44,609 bases of DNA from Gammaproteobacteria bacterium (GCA_016218345.1 JACREH010000108.1:1-44609), one strand, 5' to 3'; counted from the first letter of the stretch, positions 11,762 through 20,366 are shown. Notes: generated by a model from the letters alone, not told the origin. Translations and numbers: made by a program.

Positions 11762-14161
11762 TCAGCCGGTCGGTTTGTTGGCGGCCGCCAGCGGGTCGCT
11801 GGGGCGGGTCCGGCGAAAGCGGCGTTCCAGCTCGTTGGCGGGCAGCGGCTGGCTCAGATAATAGCCCTGGGCGGCGTTACAGCCGAGCTTCTTGAGCAAT
11901 TCCAGAATGCCGAGATTCTCGACGCCCTCCGCCGCCACGCGCAGGCCGAGATTGTGGCCGAGGTCGATGGTCGACTGCACGATCACGGCGTTACTCTCGT
12001 CGTGGGTCATGCCCTTCACGAACGACCGGTCGATCTTGAGTTCGTTGACCGGCAGGCGTCGCAGATAGGCGAGCGACGAATAGCCGGTGCCGTAATCGTC
12101 GATCGAGAGATGAATGCCCATGGCATGCAGACTGGTCAGGATCTTGAGGGCGCGGGTGGGGTCGGCCATGATCGCGCTCTCGGTGATCTCGAGTTCCAGC
12201 CATTCGGGTCGGATTTGCCAGGTCCTGAGCAGCTTCGCGATCTTATCGGGTAGCTGCAGGTCCTGGAGGTTGCGTGCCGAGAGATTCACCGCCAGCATCA
12301 GCTTGATGCCGGCGCGCGCCCACTCGTGTTGCTGGCGAAGACCGGCATCGAGCACCCGCTCGGTAAGGGTGTTGATCATGCCGCTCTGTTCGGCGAGCGG
12401 AATGAATTCGTCCGGCGTCACCAGCCCGCGCTCCGGATGCTCCCAGCGCACCAGCGCCTCGACACCGCTCACGATACCCGAACCCAATTCGATCTTCGGC
12501 TGGTAATGCAACAACAGCCTGCCCTCCTCGATCGCGCTGCGCAATTCGCCCATCAACGCCAGTCGCCGCGGGGTATTCTGGTCGCGTGCCGGGTCGTAGA
12601 CGGCATAGCCGCTGTGCGCCTGCTTGGCGGCGTACATGGCCACGTCGGCGCACTTTATCAGCGCGTTGCCGTCGGCGCCGTGCTCCGGATAGATGGCGAC
12701 GCCGAAACTCGCCTCGATGGTAAGGACATGGTCGGCGATCGTGAACGGCGGTTCCAGCGCCTGGATGACCCGGCCGACCGCCACCACCGCGGCTTCGCGG
12801 TTCATGCCGGACAACAACAGCGAGAATTCGTCGCCGCCGAACCGCGCCACCGTATCGGTCTCCTTCAGTCTGGCCTGCAGGCGCGCAGCGATCTGTTTCA
12901 AGAGCTCGTCGCCGATCTGATGGCCCAGGGTGTTGTTGATGTCCTTGAAACGATCCATGCCCATCATCACCACCGCCAACGGTTCGTTCTGATGATGCGC
13001 CAGCAGGATGGCATGTTCGAGACGATCGTTGAGCAGCGTCCGGTTCGGCAGGCCGGTCAGGGCATCGTGCAGGGACTGATGTTGCAATACCGCCTCATGG
13101 TGCTTGCGCTCGCTGATGTTGGTGAGCGAGCCAGCCATGCGCTGCGGCCGGGCGCGATTATCGCGCAGCACCTTGCCGCGCATCTGGGCGGTTATGTAGT
13201 CGCCGTCCTTGGTCCTGAGGCGGTGATCGGAGGCGAAGAACTGGCCGCCGCCGCTCAAATAATCCTCGAGCTTGGTCAGCACGTATTCGCGATCGTCGGG
13301 ATGAATACGGTCTTTCCAGGCCTGGATGCTGGGCTCGAAATTCCCGTCGGAGGCGCCGAAGCCGAGCATCTCCTTGAAGTGCGCCGAATAAAAGGCCGTG
13401 CCGGTAATCATGTCCCAGTCCCAGATTCCGTCATTGGTGCCGCTCACCGCCAGTTCGAACCGTTCCTTGCTCGCGCGCAGATCGGCGATGTCGGCGGCGA
13501 TCTTCCGGGACATCTGGTCGAAGGTCTGGCCGAGCCTGGCGACTTCGTCGTTGCCGCTAAGATTGGCGGCGACATCGGGTTCTCCGGCGGCGAACCGGCG
13601 CGCGGCGCGCTCGAGAATCTCCAGCCGGCGCGTGAGCACATAACCCATCAACAACCCGATCACGGCGATGACCGCCATGCCGACGATCGCGATGGTCAAA
13701 CCCCGGTCGCGCGTCTCGTGGATCGACTGCAGCAGTTCGGCGCGCGAGAACTGCACGGCCAGCAGCCCGAGCGGCCCGGATTCGTTGGACAGCGCGCGCG
13801 TGCCCCAGAAGTTTTCGTCCCCACCGCTCAGTGCGGGCGGGGAAAGGCCGATCAACGACGGGTGGGTGGTGGAAACGATCTTGTTATTGGCGTCGACCAG
13901 CAATATCTGAGACACATATTGCTCGTGCCCAACCTGCTCGAAATACGGTTGGAGCTCGGCATACTCCTCGGTAACCAGCGCCACCCGGCTCAGGTCGCTC
14001 AACAAATTCAGGGTTGCCTCGGTCTGGCGGCCGAAGCGCTGATTCCCGGTCTCGAACGACAGCGCCGACATCTGCCACAGGGTGACGGCCACCATCACCA
14101 TTTCGAGCACGAAGATGGTCGCGGCGATGCGGTATCTAAGCGACAGTCGATGCCAAGTCAT
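11762..14161 (-). CDS. Membrane GGDEF-EAL protein with HAMP and PAS domains (c-di-GMP turnover)
   Basis: A 799-residue signalling protein that could make or break cyclic di-GMP. Its order is: membrane helix (about residues 10-30), periplasmic sensor region to about 150, second helix (GLTIAIVGMAVIAVIGLLMGYV), HAMP linker, PAS domain (near FELAVSGTNDGIWDWD), GGDEF domain with intact GGDEF, then EAL domain. The EAL domain has GVEALVRWEHP, the LEITES acid and the DDYGTGYSSL loop intact. The inhibitory site position five residues before GGDEF reads KETD instead of RxxD, so product inhibition may be lost. Its start overlaps the stop of the upstream PhnD-like gene by four bases (ATGA). This indicates coupled synthesis and a likely sensory partnership across the periplasm. 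Confidence 0.92.
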   Translation of the reverse strand: MTWHRLSLRYRIAATIFVLEMVMVAVTLWQMSALSFETGNQRFGRQTEATLNLLSDLSRVALVTEEYAELQPYFEQVGHEQYVSQILLVDANNKIVSTTHPSLIGLSPPALSGGDENFWGTRALSNESGPLGLLAVQFSRAELLQSIHETRDRGLTIAIVGMAVIAVIGLLMGYVLTRRLEILERAARRFAAGEPDVAANLSGNDEVARLGQTFDQMSRKIAADIADLRASKERFELAVSGTNDGIWDWDMITGTAFYSAHFKEMLGFGASDGNFEPSIQAWKDRIHPDDREYVLTKLEDYLSGGGQFFASDHRLRTKDGDYITAQMRGKVLRDNRARPQRMAGSLTNISERKHHEAVLQHQSLHDALTGLPNRTLLNDRLEHAILLAHHQNEPLAVVMMGMDRFKDINNTLGHQIGDELLKQIAARLQARLKETDTVARFGGDEFSLLLSGMNREAAVVAVGRVIQALEPPFTIADHVLTIEASFGVAIYPEHGADGNALIKCADVAMYAAKQAHSGYAVYDPARDQNTPRRLALMGELRSAIEEGRLLLHYQPKIELGSGIVSGVEALVRWEHPERGLVTPDEFIPLAEQSGMINTLTERVLDAGLRQQHEWARAGIKLMLAVNLSARNLQDLQLPDKIAKLLRTWQIRPEWLELEITESAIMADPTRALKILTSLHAMGIHLSIDDYGTGYSSLAYLRRLPVNELKIDRSFVKGMTHDESNAVIVQSTIDLGHNLGLRVAAEGVENLGILELLKKLGCNAAQGYYLSQPLPANELERRFRRTRPSDPLAAANKPTG

Positions 14162-15060
14162 TTCTCGAATCGTTTCCAGTGGTTGCGTACCACGTCATAG
14201 TCGTCATCCAGCGCCAGTTGGAACGGGGTGAGTTCGCCCGCCGCCAGCAGCCGCCGGCCCTCGGGGGAATCCGGCCAGGAGAGGATGGCGGCGCGCAGGC
14301 GTTCGCGTTCGTTCTCGGGCACGCGCGAATGCACGGCGATCAAGGCATGGGGGATGGTTTGCGATCGTGCCAGAATATGAAAGCTCACCTTCATGCGCGC
14401 CTGAAAGAAACGCGCCGGCCCGGCGGCCGTGACACAGGCATCGACCGCGCCGATCAGCAACCGCTGTAGACAGGAGTCATGGGACTTGGTGTATTGCAAG
14501 CTGACGTCGCGGTGCGGATCGAGACCGGCGTCGAGCAGCGCCAACTTGGCCAAATGACTGACCGCCGCCTCGGCCGGCGGCAGCGCCACCACCCCGCCCT
14601 TCAGATCCTTGAGCGCATGCAGCGGACTGTCTTCAGCGATCATGATCTGGGCGGTCAGCGGCTCGCCGCGGCGCGCGAGCGGCAGATACCCGGAATCATG
14701 CGCCCAGACATAATCGAACGGTTGCAGGAAGACGATATCGTAGGTCTGTTTGCGCAGTTCCTCCATGAACTTTTCGAAACTGGGTTTGGTGCGGAAATAG
14801 ACCCGGCGGTCCAGCGCCCGGCCGAAATCGGCGGCGATCGGCGCATAGATCTTCTCCAGGCGGGCAACCGCCAGATGGGGGAATACCCCGAAGAGATACG
14901 GCGGCGGGGCGGGTTCGATAGCCGGTTCGGCGGCGTAACTCCCGATCGGCACAACCATGCTAACCAGCGCCAGCGCCAGCACCCACCGTATCCGTATGCG
15001 GTGACACCTCGTCGTGAGCGTTGCGCCAATCCCTGCTGTTTCAGGATATCCGACACCCAT
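14158..15060 (-). CDS. PhnD-family periplasmic substrate-binding protein, putative signalling partner
   Basis: Resembles the phosphate/phosphite/phosphonate-binding PhnD family, with features such as FGVFPHLAVARLEKIYAPIA, DIVFLQPFDYVWA and LLIGAVDACVTAAG. The start MGVGYPETAG gives 300 residues with a positively charged segment (RCHRIRIR) before a hydrophobic core (WVLALALVSMVVPIG) and cleavage near SYAA. A TTG 16 codons upstream (15108) is the alternative. No permease or ATPase gene is adjacent. Instead the stop overlaps the GGDEF-EAL start, so it is probably a ligand sensor presenting to that protein's periplasmic domain rather than an importer component. The ligand is unknown. Confidence 0.82.
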   Translation of the reverse strand: MGVGYPETAGIGATLTTRCHRIRIRWVLALALVSMVVPIGSYAAEPAIEPAPPPYLFGVFPHLAVARLEKIYAPIAADFGRALDRRVYFRTKPSFEKFMEELRKQTYDIVFLQPFDYVWAHDSGYLPLARRGEPLTAQIMIAEDSPLHALKDLKGGVVALPPAEAAVSHLAKLALLDAGLDPHRDVSLQYTKSHDSCLQRLLIGAVDACVTAAGPARFFQARMKVSFHILARSQTIPHALIAVHSRVPENERERLRAAILSWPDSPEGRRLLAAGELTPFQLALDDDYDVVRNHWKRFEK

Positions 15061-15223
15061 GGGATGGATCCGTCGACCGACGTTATCCCGATTCTCTCCG
15101 GTCTTCAACTGCCGCGGGAGGACGACGCTGAATATAGGGGCGGAGGGAAGCGGGTACGGTCTCGATTAGCCCGCAACCCGCTGGCTGACGGGGATCGGCA
15201 GCGGCGCGCGTCGCCGGAAAAAC

Positions 15224-15299
15224 TGGTGGGCCGTCCCCGGCTCGAACGGGGGACCTACTGATTAAGAGTCAGCTGCTCTACCAACTGAGCTAACGGCCC
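15224..15299 (-). tRNA. tRNA-Lys (CUU)
   Basis: A 76-nt cloverleaf. Acceptor GGGCCGT pairs with ACGGCCC, the anticodon loop is CTCTTAA (CTT), the T-loop is GTTCGAGCC, and CCA is encoded. A fragment matching its 5' end lies about 150 bases upstream on the same strand. Confidence 0.96.
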
Positions 15300-15392
15300 G
15301 TCTTGATAACCTTTGCTACATGCCATCCCTGGCGCGACACTTTACCGATACAGGCCCCGGCCCTGCCATCCATGGCATGGCGCTCACCGGGA

Positions 15393-15415
15393 CGAAGACA
15401 CGTTAAGTGTCTTCG
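15393..15415. repeat. Hairpin with conserved CACGTTMAGTG core (copy 2)
   Basis: Nine-base stem CGAAGACAC/GTGTCTTCG around GTTAA, followed on the plus strand by TTTGTTT. It shares the core CACGTTAAGTG with the hairpin at 11401-11429. It lies between the tRNA-Lys gene and the tRNA-Lys-like fragment in a 255-bp tRNA spacer (15300-15554). Confidence 0.6.
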
Positions 15416-15426
15416 TTTGTTTCCGG

Positions 15427-15450
15427 CTCGCCCAATTGAGCTAACGGCCC
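15427..15450 (-). pseudogene. Remnant of a tRNA 5' half, tRNA-Lys-like
   Basis: Minus strand reads GGGCCGTTAGCTCAATTGGG followed by CGAG. It matches the acceptor strand and D-arm of the intact tRNA-Lys (GGGCCGTTAGCTCAGTTGGT, then AGAG). The match stops after the D-arm: there is no anticodon arm, T-arm or CCA. Confidence 0.6.
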
Positions 15451-15554
15451 GAAAAAAAACAGGCACGAGATGCGAGGACCGAAGTTACGAGAGAACAACC
15501 ATGAGCCCTCGCACCTTGTGCCTTGTGTCTCGTCCCTTACTTACCTTATATGTC

Positions 15555-15632
15555 TGGGGTGAGCGATGGGACTCGAACCCACGACAACCGGAATCACAAT
15601 CCGGGACTCTAACCAACTGAGCTACGCTCACC
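15555..15632 (-). tRNA. tRNA-His (GUG)
   Basis: A 78-nt cloverleaf counted with the extra G at -1 (GGTGAGCG). Acceptor GTGAGCG pairs with CGCTCAC, the discriminator is C as usual for His, the anticodon is GTG in ATTGTGA, and CCA is encoded. Confidence 0.97.
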
Positions 15633-15675
15633 ATAAGCCTGTTGCCCGCCATCCTGGGCCGGTCCATCTAATATC

Positions 15676-15752
15676 TGGTGCACCCGACAGGACTCGAACC
15701 TGTAACCGCCAGCTTAGAAGGCTGGTGCTCTATCCAGTTGAGCTACGGGCGC
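15676..15752 (-). tRNA. tRNA-Arg (UCU)
   Basis: A 77-nt cloverleaf. Acceptor GCGCCCG pairs with CGGGTGC with one G-T pair, the anticodon loop is CTTCTAA (TCT), the T-loop is GTTCGAGTC, and CCA is encoded. Confidence 0.96.
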
Positions 15753-15811
15753 CGGAATTCGATTCTGAACTCCCGGCGCGCCGGTACGCAAGGGTGCACT
15801 CGACAAATACC

Positions 15812-15888
<77 letters not shown>

Positions 15889-16096
15889 GTGACTGCACAC
15901 ATACCGATAAAATCGATCAAACCATTCGCGGCACGCGGAGGGGGAAATTCAGAGCTTCCCGACAGGCACCGGAGCGGCCCACGCAAGGGTCGGCAATATA
16001 CGCGCCGCTCCGAGTAGCGTCAATGCCGACCGCCGGCTTGGCGCGAAACCGGGCGCATGCCATCATGACCGCTCGGCAACCCCGTCTCCGGCCACC

Positions 16097-16951
16097 ATGA
16101 GCGCACGCATCATCGACGGCAAAAAGATCGCGTCCACCCTGCTCGCGGACATCAAGTCACGGGTAAGCGAACGTGTCGCACGCGGCGACCGTCGGCCGGG
16201 ACTGGCGGTAATCATGGTCGGCGACCACCCGGCCTCGCTGGTGTATGTGCGCAACAAGCGCAAGGCCTGTGCCGAGGTCGGGGTGGCGTCGTTCTCGCAC
16301 GACCTGCCCGCCGACACCGCCCAAACCGCGCTGCTCGCGCTCATCGATCGCCTGAACGACGACCCCGGGGTGGACGGCATTCTGGTGCAACTGCCGCTGC
16401 CGGCGCACATCGACCCGCAAACCGTGATCGAGCGCATCCATCCGGACAAGGACGTCGATGGCTTTCATCCCTACAATATCGGCCGGCTGGTGTTGCGCAT
16501 CCCGGTGTTGCGGCCGTGCACGCCGCTCGGCGTGATGCGCCTGCTGGAGAGCACCGGTGAGCCGGTCATGGGCCGGAACGCGGTGGTGGTGGGCGCCTCC
16601 AACAACGTCGGGCGACCGATGTCGCTGGAATTATTGCTGGCCGGGGCGACGGTCACGACCTGTCATCGCTTTACCCGGGACGTGCCGGATCATCTCGCCC
16701 GCGCCGACATCGTGGTGGTCGCGGTCGGAAAGCCGGGCATCGTAAAGGGCGAATGGATCAGGCCGGGCGCAACCGTGATCGACGTCGGCATCAACCGCGA
16801 GGCCGACGGCACCCTGGTCGGCGATGTCGAATTCGAGACAGCGCGCCAACGCGCCGCCTGGATCACGCCGGTACCGGGCGGGGTGGGACCGATGACCGTG
16901 GCAAGTTTACTGCTGAATACCCTCGATGCGGCCGAACACCTGCACGCCTGA
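16097..16951 (+). CDS. folD: Bifunctional methylenetetrahydrofolate dehydrogenase / methenyltetrahydrofolate cyclohydrolase
   Basis: Interconverts one-carbon folates (5,10-methylene- to 10-formyl-tetrahydrofolate) with NADP. The 284-residue length is standard. The conserved Tyr50-x3-Lys54 (YVRNK) catalytic pair is present, as are [29 protein letters not shown] and the nucleotide site [12 protein letters not shown]. It ends with the typical [13 protein letters not shown] motif. No clear ribosome binding site precedes the ATG. It is divergent from the tRNA array; folD beside tRNAs and tig is recalled in Pseudomonas as well. It works in the same pathway as thyA and folA 4 kb away. Confidence 0.96.
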   Translation: MSARIIDGKKIASTLLADIKSRVSERVARGDRRPGLAVIMVGDHPASLVYVRNKRKACAEVGVASFSHDLPADTAQTALLALIDRLNDDPGVDGILVQLPLPAHIDPQTVIERIHPDKDVDGFHPYNIGRLVLRIPVLRPCTPLGVMRLLESTGEPVMGRNAVVVGASNNVGRPMSLELLLAGATVTTCHRFTRDVPDHLARADIVVVAVGKPGIVKGEWIRPGATVIDVGINREADGTLVGDVEFETARQRAAWITPVPGGVGPMTVASLLLNTLDAAEHLHA

Positions 16952-16956
16952 GCGCA

Positions 16957-16998
16957 GAAAAGGAGAACCGGTGCGCACGCCTGCGGCGTACGCACCGG
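16957..16998 (-). terminator. Terminator of the small lipoprotein gene, between folD and the lipoprotein gene
   Basis: A 14-bp stem with one mismatch (CCGGTGCG...ACGCC against GGCGT...CGCACCGG, 16968-16998) has a three-base loop. On the minus strand it is followed by TTCTCCTTTTC. It can stop minus-strand transcripts and may also block folD read-through. Confidence 0.65.
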
Positions 16999-17008
16999 GT
17001 AACAATTA

Positions 17009-17209
17009 CTACTTCTTCTTGTCGCCCGCGGCCGGGGCAGTCGAACCAGCGGCCGGCGCGGCGGCCGGAGCCCGAGCGGCGGCGTCGGCGGCCGGAGCCG
17101 GAGCCGGGGCAGCGGCCGGAGCCGGGGCAGCGGCCGGAGCCGGCGCCTTCTTCTGTTCGCAGGCCGCCAGGGCCAGAACACCGGCAAACACAATCAATAA
17201 CTTCTTCAT
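17009..17209 (-). CDS. Small alanine/proline-rich lipoprotein, unknown function
   Basis: A 66-residue product. MKKLLIVFAGVLALAACEQK is a textbook lipoprotein signal with lipobox LAAC, so Cys17 is probably lipidated. The mature part is almost only Ala, Pro and a few Gly (repeated APAAAPAPAAAP units, encoded by near-identical GGAGCCGGGGCAGCGGCC DNA repeats) and ends GDKKK. GGGAG lies nine bases before the ATG. Such short AP-rich lipoproteins are common next to housekeeping genes and have no assigned role. The length of the repeat tract may vary between strains. Confidence 0.75.
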   Translation of the reverse strand: MKKLLIVFAGVLALAACEQKKAPAPAAAPAPAAAPAPAPAADAAARAPAAAPAAGSTAPAAGDKKK

Positions 17210-17437
17210 CGTCGCGATTCTCCCAAAAATTAAAAAAGGGGCACAATGCCCGGCGGAATTATACATGGATCGGGGCCGCTGCCTAGATACGCCGCGCGCT
17301 CCTCCGGCCGCTACGGATGCCTGGCCATCGCCGGTCCGATCAGGCATCATGAACGCCCACGCCTACCCCCATGCCGCGCATCCAGCCTGCCTTCACACTC
17401 CCCGACCGCGCCGGGCGCGGAGACACGCGAGCCCGCG

Positions 17438-18235
17438 ATGCCTAGCGCCCGCCGGCTCTACCGGCGCTGGCTGCTCAAGCGCCACCGCCTGCCGGAGGCG
17501 GATTGGGCGCGGGCGGTCGAACGTCTGCCCTTCTGCCGGGCGCTCGACCCGGCCGACCGGCAACGCCTGCGCGAATTGGTCACGCTGTTTCTGCTCGATA
17601 AGAAGTTCGAGGGCGCCGCCGGCCTGGTCGTGAGCGACGGCATGCGCCTGTCGGTGGCCTTGCAGGCCTGCGTCTTGATCTTGAACCTCGGTTTGGAATA
17701 TTACGCGGGGTGGTCGGCGATCATCCTCTACCCGGGCGACTTTCGGGTGCGCCGTCAGCACGCCGAGGAACTGGCCGAGACGCTGTGGGAACACGAGTCG
17801 CTGGCGCTGGTGCACGAGACCAGCGACGAACTCTCCGGAGAGTCGTGGCCGCGCGGCCCGGTGATCCTGTCCTGGCAGGCGGTCGATGCCGGCGATGCCG
17901 GGCAAAATATCGTGCTGCACGAATTCGCCCACAAGCTGGACATGCTGAACGGCGAGGCCGACGGCTTTCCGCCGCTGCACCCCGGCATGCACGCCCCGGC
18001 CTGGACGCGCGACTTCGAGGACGCCTATCGGCATCTGTGCGACGCCCTCGACAGCGGCGCGCCGGTGGACATCGACCCGTACGCCGCCGAAAGCCCGGCG
18101 GAATTCTTCGCGGTGCTGAGCGAGACATTCTTCATCGATCCGCGGCTCGTGCACCGGGATTTTCCGGATGTTTACCGGCATCTCAGGGATTTTTACCGCC
18201 AAGACCCGCACGCGCTGATGCTCGCGGCCACATGA
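17438..18235 (+). CDS. mtfA: M90-family zinc metallopeptidase, MtfA-like
   Basis: Related to E. coli MtfA (Mlc titration factor A), a cytoplasmic zinc aminopeptidase that binds the glucose repressor Mlc. From MPSARRLYRRW the product has 265 residues, the size of E. coli MtfA. The zinc site HEFAH is in IVLHEFAHKLDMLNGEADG, with the downstream acid in SPAEFFAVLSETFF. GWSAIILYPGDF and GPVILSWQAV are family features. A long in-frame extension upstream to 17246 is rejected as unlike the family. Its stop overlaps the rhomboid gene start (ATGA). Whether an Mlc homologue exists here is unknown, so the substrate is open. Confidence 0.88.
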   Translation: MPSARRLYRRWLLKRHRLPEADWARAVERLPFCRALDPADRQRLRELVTLFLLDKKFEGAAGLVVSDGMRLSVALQACVLILNLGLEYYAGWSAIILYPGDFRVRRQHAEELAETLWEHESLALVHETSDELSGESWPRGPVILSWQAVDAGDAGQNIVLHEFAHKLDMLNGEADGFPPLHPGMHAPAWTRDFEDAYRHLCDALDSGAPVDIDPYAAESPAEFFAVLSETFFIDPRLVHRDFPDVYRHLRDFYRQDPHALMLAAT

Positions 18236-18927
18236 TCCCGTTGCACGACGACAATCCGACCCGCACCCTGCCGATCGTCACGGTCGCGATCCTGATCGCG
18301 TCGGTGCTGGCGTTTCTGTGGCAGCTGCTGCACGAACCGCAGGTTCAGGAACTGCTGGTAACGAGCCTGGGGGTGATCCCGGCCGCGCTGCTCGGCGATT
18401 TCCGCCCGGTGCAGCCGCTGTATTCGCTGCCGCCTTCGATCACGCTCGTTACCTCGATGTTCCTGCACGGCGGCTGGATGCACCTCATCGGCAACATGCT
18501 GTACCTGTGGATCTTCGGCAACAACGTCGAGGACGCCATGGGCCATGGGCGGTTCGTGGTGTTTTATCTGTTGTGCGGCGGGGGCGCGGCGCTGACCCAG
18601 GCATTCGCCGCTCCCGACTCGACCATTCCCATGATCGGCGCGAGCGGCGCGATCTCCGGTATCCTCGGCGCCTATCTGTTGCTCTACCCGCACGCCCGGG
18701 TATTGGTGCTGCTGCCGTTGGGCGTGTTCACGCGCCTGGTGCGCCTGCCGGCGCTGGCGGTGCTGGGATTCTGGTTCGTGCTGCAGGTCGTCAACTCGTT
18801 GCTGGTAACCGCCGGCGGCGGCGGGATCGCCTGGGGTGCGCACATCGGCGGGTTCGTGGCCGGGCTGGCGCTGATCCCGCTGTTCAAGCGCCGCGACGTG
18901 CGGCTGTTTCATCCCGGAAACCGCTGA
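18232..18927 (+). CDS. Rhomboid family intramembrane serine protease
   Basis: A 231-residue polytopic membrane protein with six or more hydrophobic segments. It has the catalytic dyad Ser138 (GASGAISG) and His204 (GAHIGGFVAG), and the oxyanion-side Asn88 in HLIGNML. It cuts transmembrane substrates inside the membrane. Translation is coupled to mtfA by a four-base overlap, so two proteases form one operon. It converges with the GGDEF regulator gene, 13 bases away; the small stem CGGTTC/GAACCG at 18932-18950 overlaps that gene's stop. Confidence 0.93.
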   Translation: MIPLHDDNPTRTLPIVTVAILIASVLAFLWQLLHEPQVQELLVTSLGVIPAALLGDFRPVQPLYSLPPSITLVTSMFLHGGWMHLIGNMLYLWIFGNNVEDAMGHGRFVVFYLLCGGGAALTQAFAAPDSTIPMIGASGAISGILGAYLLLYPHARVLVLLPLGVFTRLVRLPALAVLGFWFVLQVVNSLLVTAGGGGIAWGAHIGGFVAGLALIPLFKRRDVRLFHPGNR

Positions 18928-18940
18928 ACGTCGGTTCCGC

Positions 18941-20302
18941 TCACGAACCGGTCTTGCCCTCCTCGATCGGCAGGTACATCTGTACCTGATGATCGCTGCG
19001 GCGCTTGGCGGTGTAGCTCGCGGTGTCGGCCTGCGACAGCACCTGTTCGGGGCTGACCGAATGCTTGTTCATCACGCTCGCGCCGACGCTGCCGGTCACG
19101 CGAAACGTCCGGCCGCGATAATTGAAACTGTAGTTGGCGATCAGCACGCGGAACTCCTCGGCGACATCGAGAATGTTGTCGATCTTGACGTTCGGCAGGA
19201 TGATGCCGAATTCGTCGCCGCCGAGACGCGCCAACACGTCGGCCCCGCGTATCCGGCGCGACAGCAGCTCGCCGATCTCGATCAGCAGCTGATCGCCGGC
19301 GGCGTGGCCGGCGGCGTCGTTGACGGCCTTGAAGTGGTTGAGGTCGATATAGATGAGGCCGCTGGCCTCGTCGCTGCGTTTGAGCCGGCAGAACTCCCGG
19401 TCCAGGGTGTCGGTGAAATACCGGCGGTTGGGCAGACGCGTCAGACTGTCGTGATAGGCCTGCCAGTTCAATTTGTCGATTTGTTCGCGCAGCACCGAGA
19501 TGTCGCGAAACGCCACCACCGACCCCTGGTGCTGGCCGTTCACGAACAACGGCACGACGTTGCATTCCACCCACAGCGGGCGACCGTCGCGCATCCAAAA
19601 GACGCTGTCCCAGCACAGCAACTCGTCGCCCAATTCGTAGGCCTGCATCAGAAAACAGGTCTCGGCGGGGTTCGGACGGCCGTCGATCTGGGCGAAGTGA
19701 AACAGCTCGTGGGGATTGCGCCCACGCACCTCGTCTTCCTGTTCGTAACCCAGGATCTTCAGGCCGGCCGGATTCATGAAGGTGATCTGCTTGGATTTGT
19801 CGACCCCGTACACGCCTTCGCTGAGCGACCCGAGAATCTGCGCCAGATGGTGGCGCTCGAGATCGATGGTCTTGCGCACCCGGATCGAGCGCACCATGGC
19901 GGCGATGCGCGCCAGCAGCAGCTCCTGCGGTTCGTCCTTGAACAGGCAATCGGACGCGCCGGCCTCGAGCGACAGGCGGATGATCTCGTCCGAATAGGTC
20001 GCGGTCAGAATGACCGGCGCGATGTGCGCGAGTCGCGCATCCCGGCGGATGGCGCGACACAGCACATCGCCGTTCTCCTGGGGCATGAAATAATCGATGA
20101 TGGCGATATCGAAGGCGCGCGCGGCGAGCTTCTTGAGCCCGTCCTGAACGCTCTCGGCGGTTTCGATCTGATAACCGTTGGCCGTGAACAGGCGGCTGTA
20201 GACATCGCGCGCGGTGCGCGTGTCGTCCACCAAGAGAATGCGCATGTGGCCGGCCGGGTCGACCATGGACTGAGAGCTCGCCTGTGCGTCTGCCTGTTGC
20301 AT
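18941..20302 (-). CDS. Response regulator with REC, PAS and GGDEF domains (diguanylate cyclase)
   Basis: A 453-residue protein. The REC domain starts at MRILLVDDTRTARD; its phosphoacceptor is the Asp in FDIAIIDYFMP. A PAS domain with a C-terminal PAC region lies around residues 150-275 (ILGSLSEGVYGVDKSKQITF). The GGDEF domain has an intact active site (LGGDEF) and an RGAD inhibitory site five residues upstream, so it is expected to make cyclic di-GMP with feedback control. No histidine kinase gene is adjacent. The first ATG (20302) lies only six bases from a TATAAT box; MVDPAGH or MRILLVDD downstream are alternative starts. Confidence 0.9.
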   Translation of the reverse strand: MQQADAQASSQSMVDPAGHMRILLVDDTRTARDVYSRLFTANGYQIETAESVQDGLKKLAARAFDIAIIDYFMPQENGDVLCRAIRRDARLAHIAPVILTATYSDEIIRLSLEAGASDCLFKDEPQELLLARIAAMVRSIRVRKTIDLERHHLAQILGSLSEGVYGVDKSKQITFMNPAGLKILGYEQEDEVRGRNPHELFHFAQIDGRPNPAETCFLMQAYELGDELLCWDSVFWMRDGRPLWVECNVVPLFVNGQHQGSVVAFRDISVLREQIDKLNWQAYHDSLTRLPNRRYFTDTLDREFCRLKRSDEASGLIYIDLNHFKAVNDAAGHAAGDQLLIEIGELLSRRIRGADVLARLGGDEFGIILPNVKIDNILDVAEEFRVLIANYSFNYRGRTFRVTGSVGASVMNKHSVSPEQVLSQADTASYTAKRRSDHQVQMYLPIEEGKTGS

Positions 20303-20308
20303 AGGCTG

Positions 20309-20314
20309 ATTATA
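20309..20314 (-). promoter_or_regulatory. -10 element of the GGDEF regulator gene
   Basis: Perfect TATAAT on the minus strand, ending six bases before the annotated ATG. No good -35 is seen 17 bases further up. If used, the mRNA would begin at or near the ATG. Confidence 0.45.
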
Positions 20315-20366
20315 GTCGCACCCGGTCGGCGCGCACGGACCGCGGCCGCGGCGCCCGCCGTTTGCC

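Noticed and set aside
14158-15060. PhnD-like gene as part of a phosphonate import operon
   Set aside because: No permease or ATPase gene is adjacent; the only coupled gene is the GGDEF-EAL protein.
15393-15415. Hairpin followed by TTTGTTT on the plus strand as a terminator
   Set aside because: No plus-strand gene lies upstream; the surrounding tRNAs are on the minus strand, where no T-run follows the stem. It is listed as a repeat instead.
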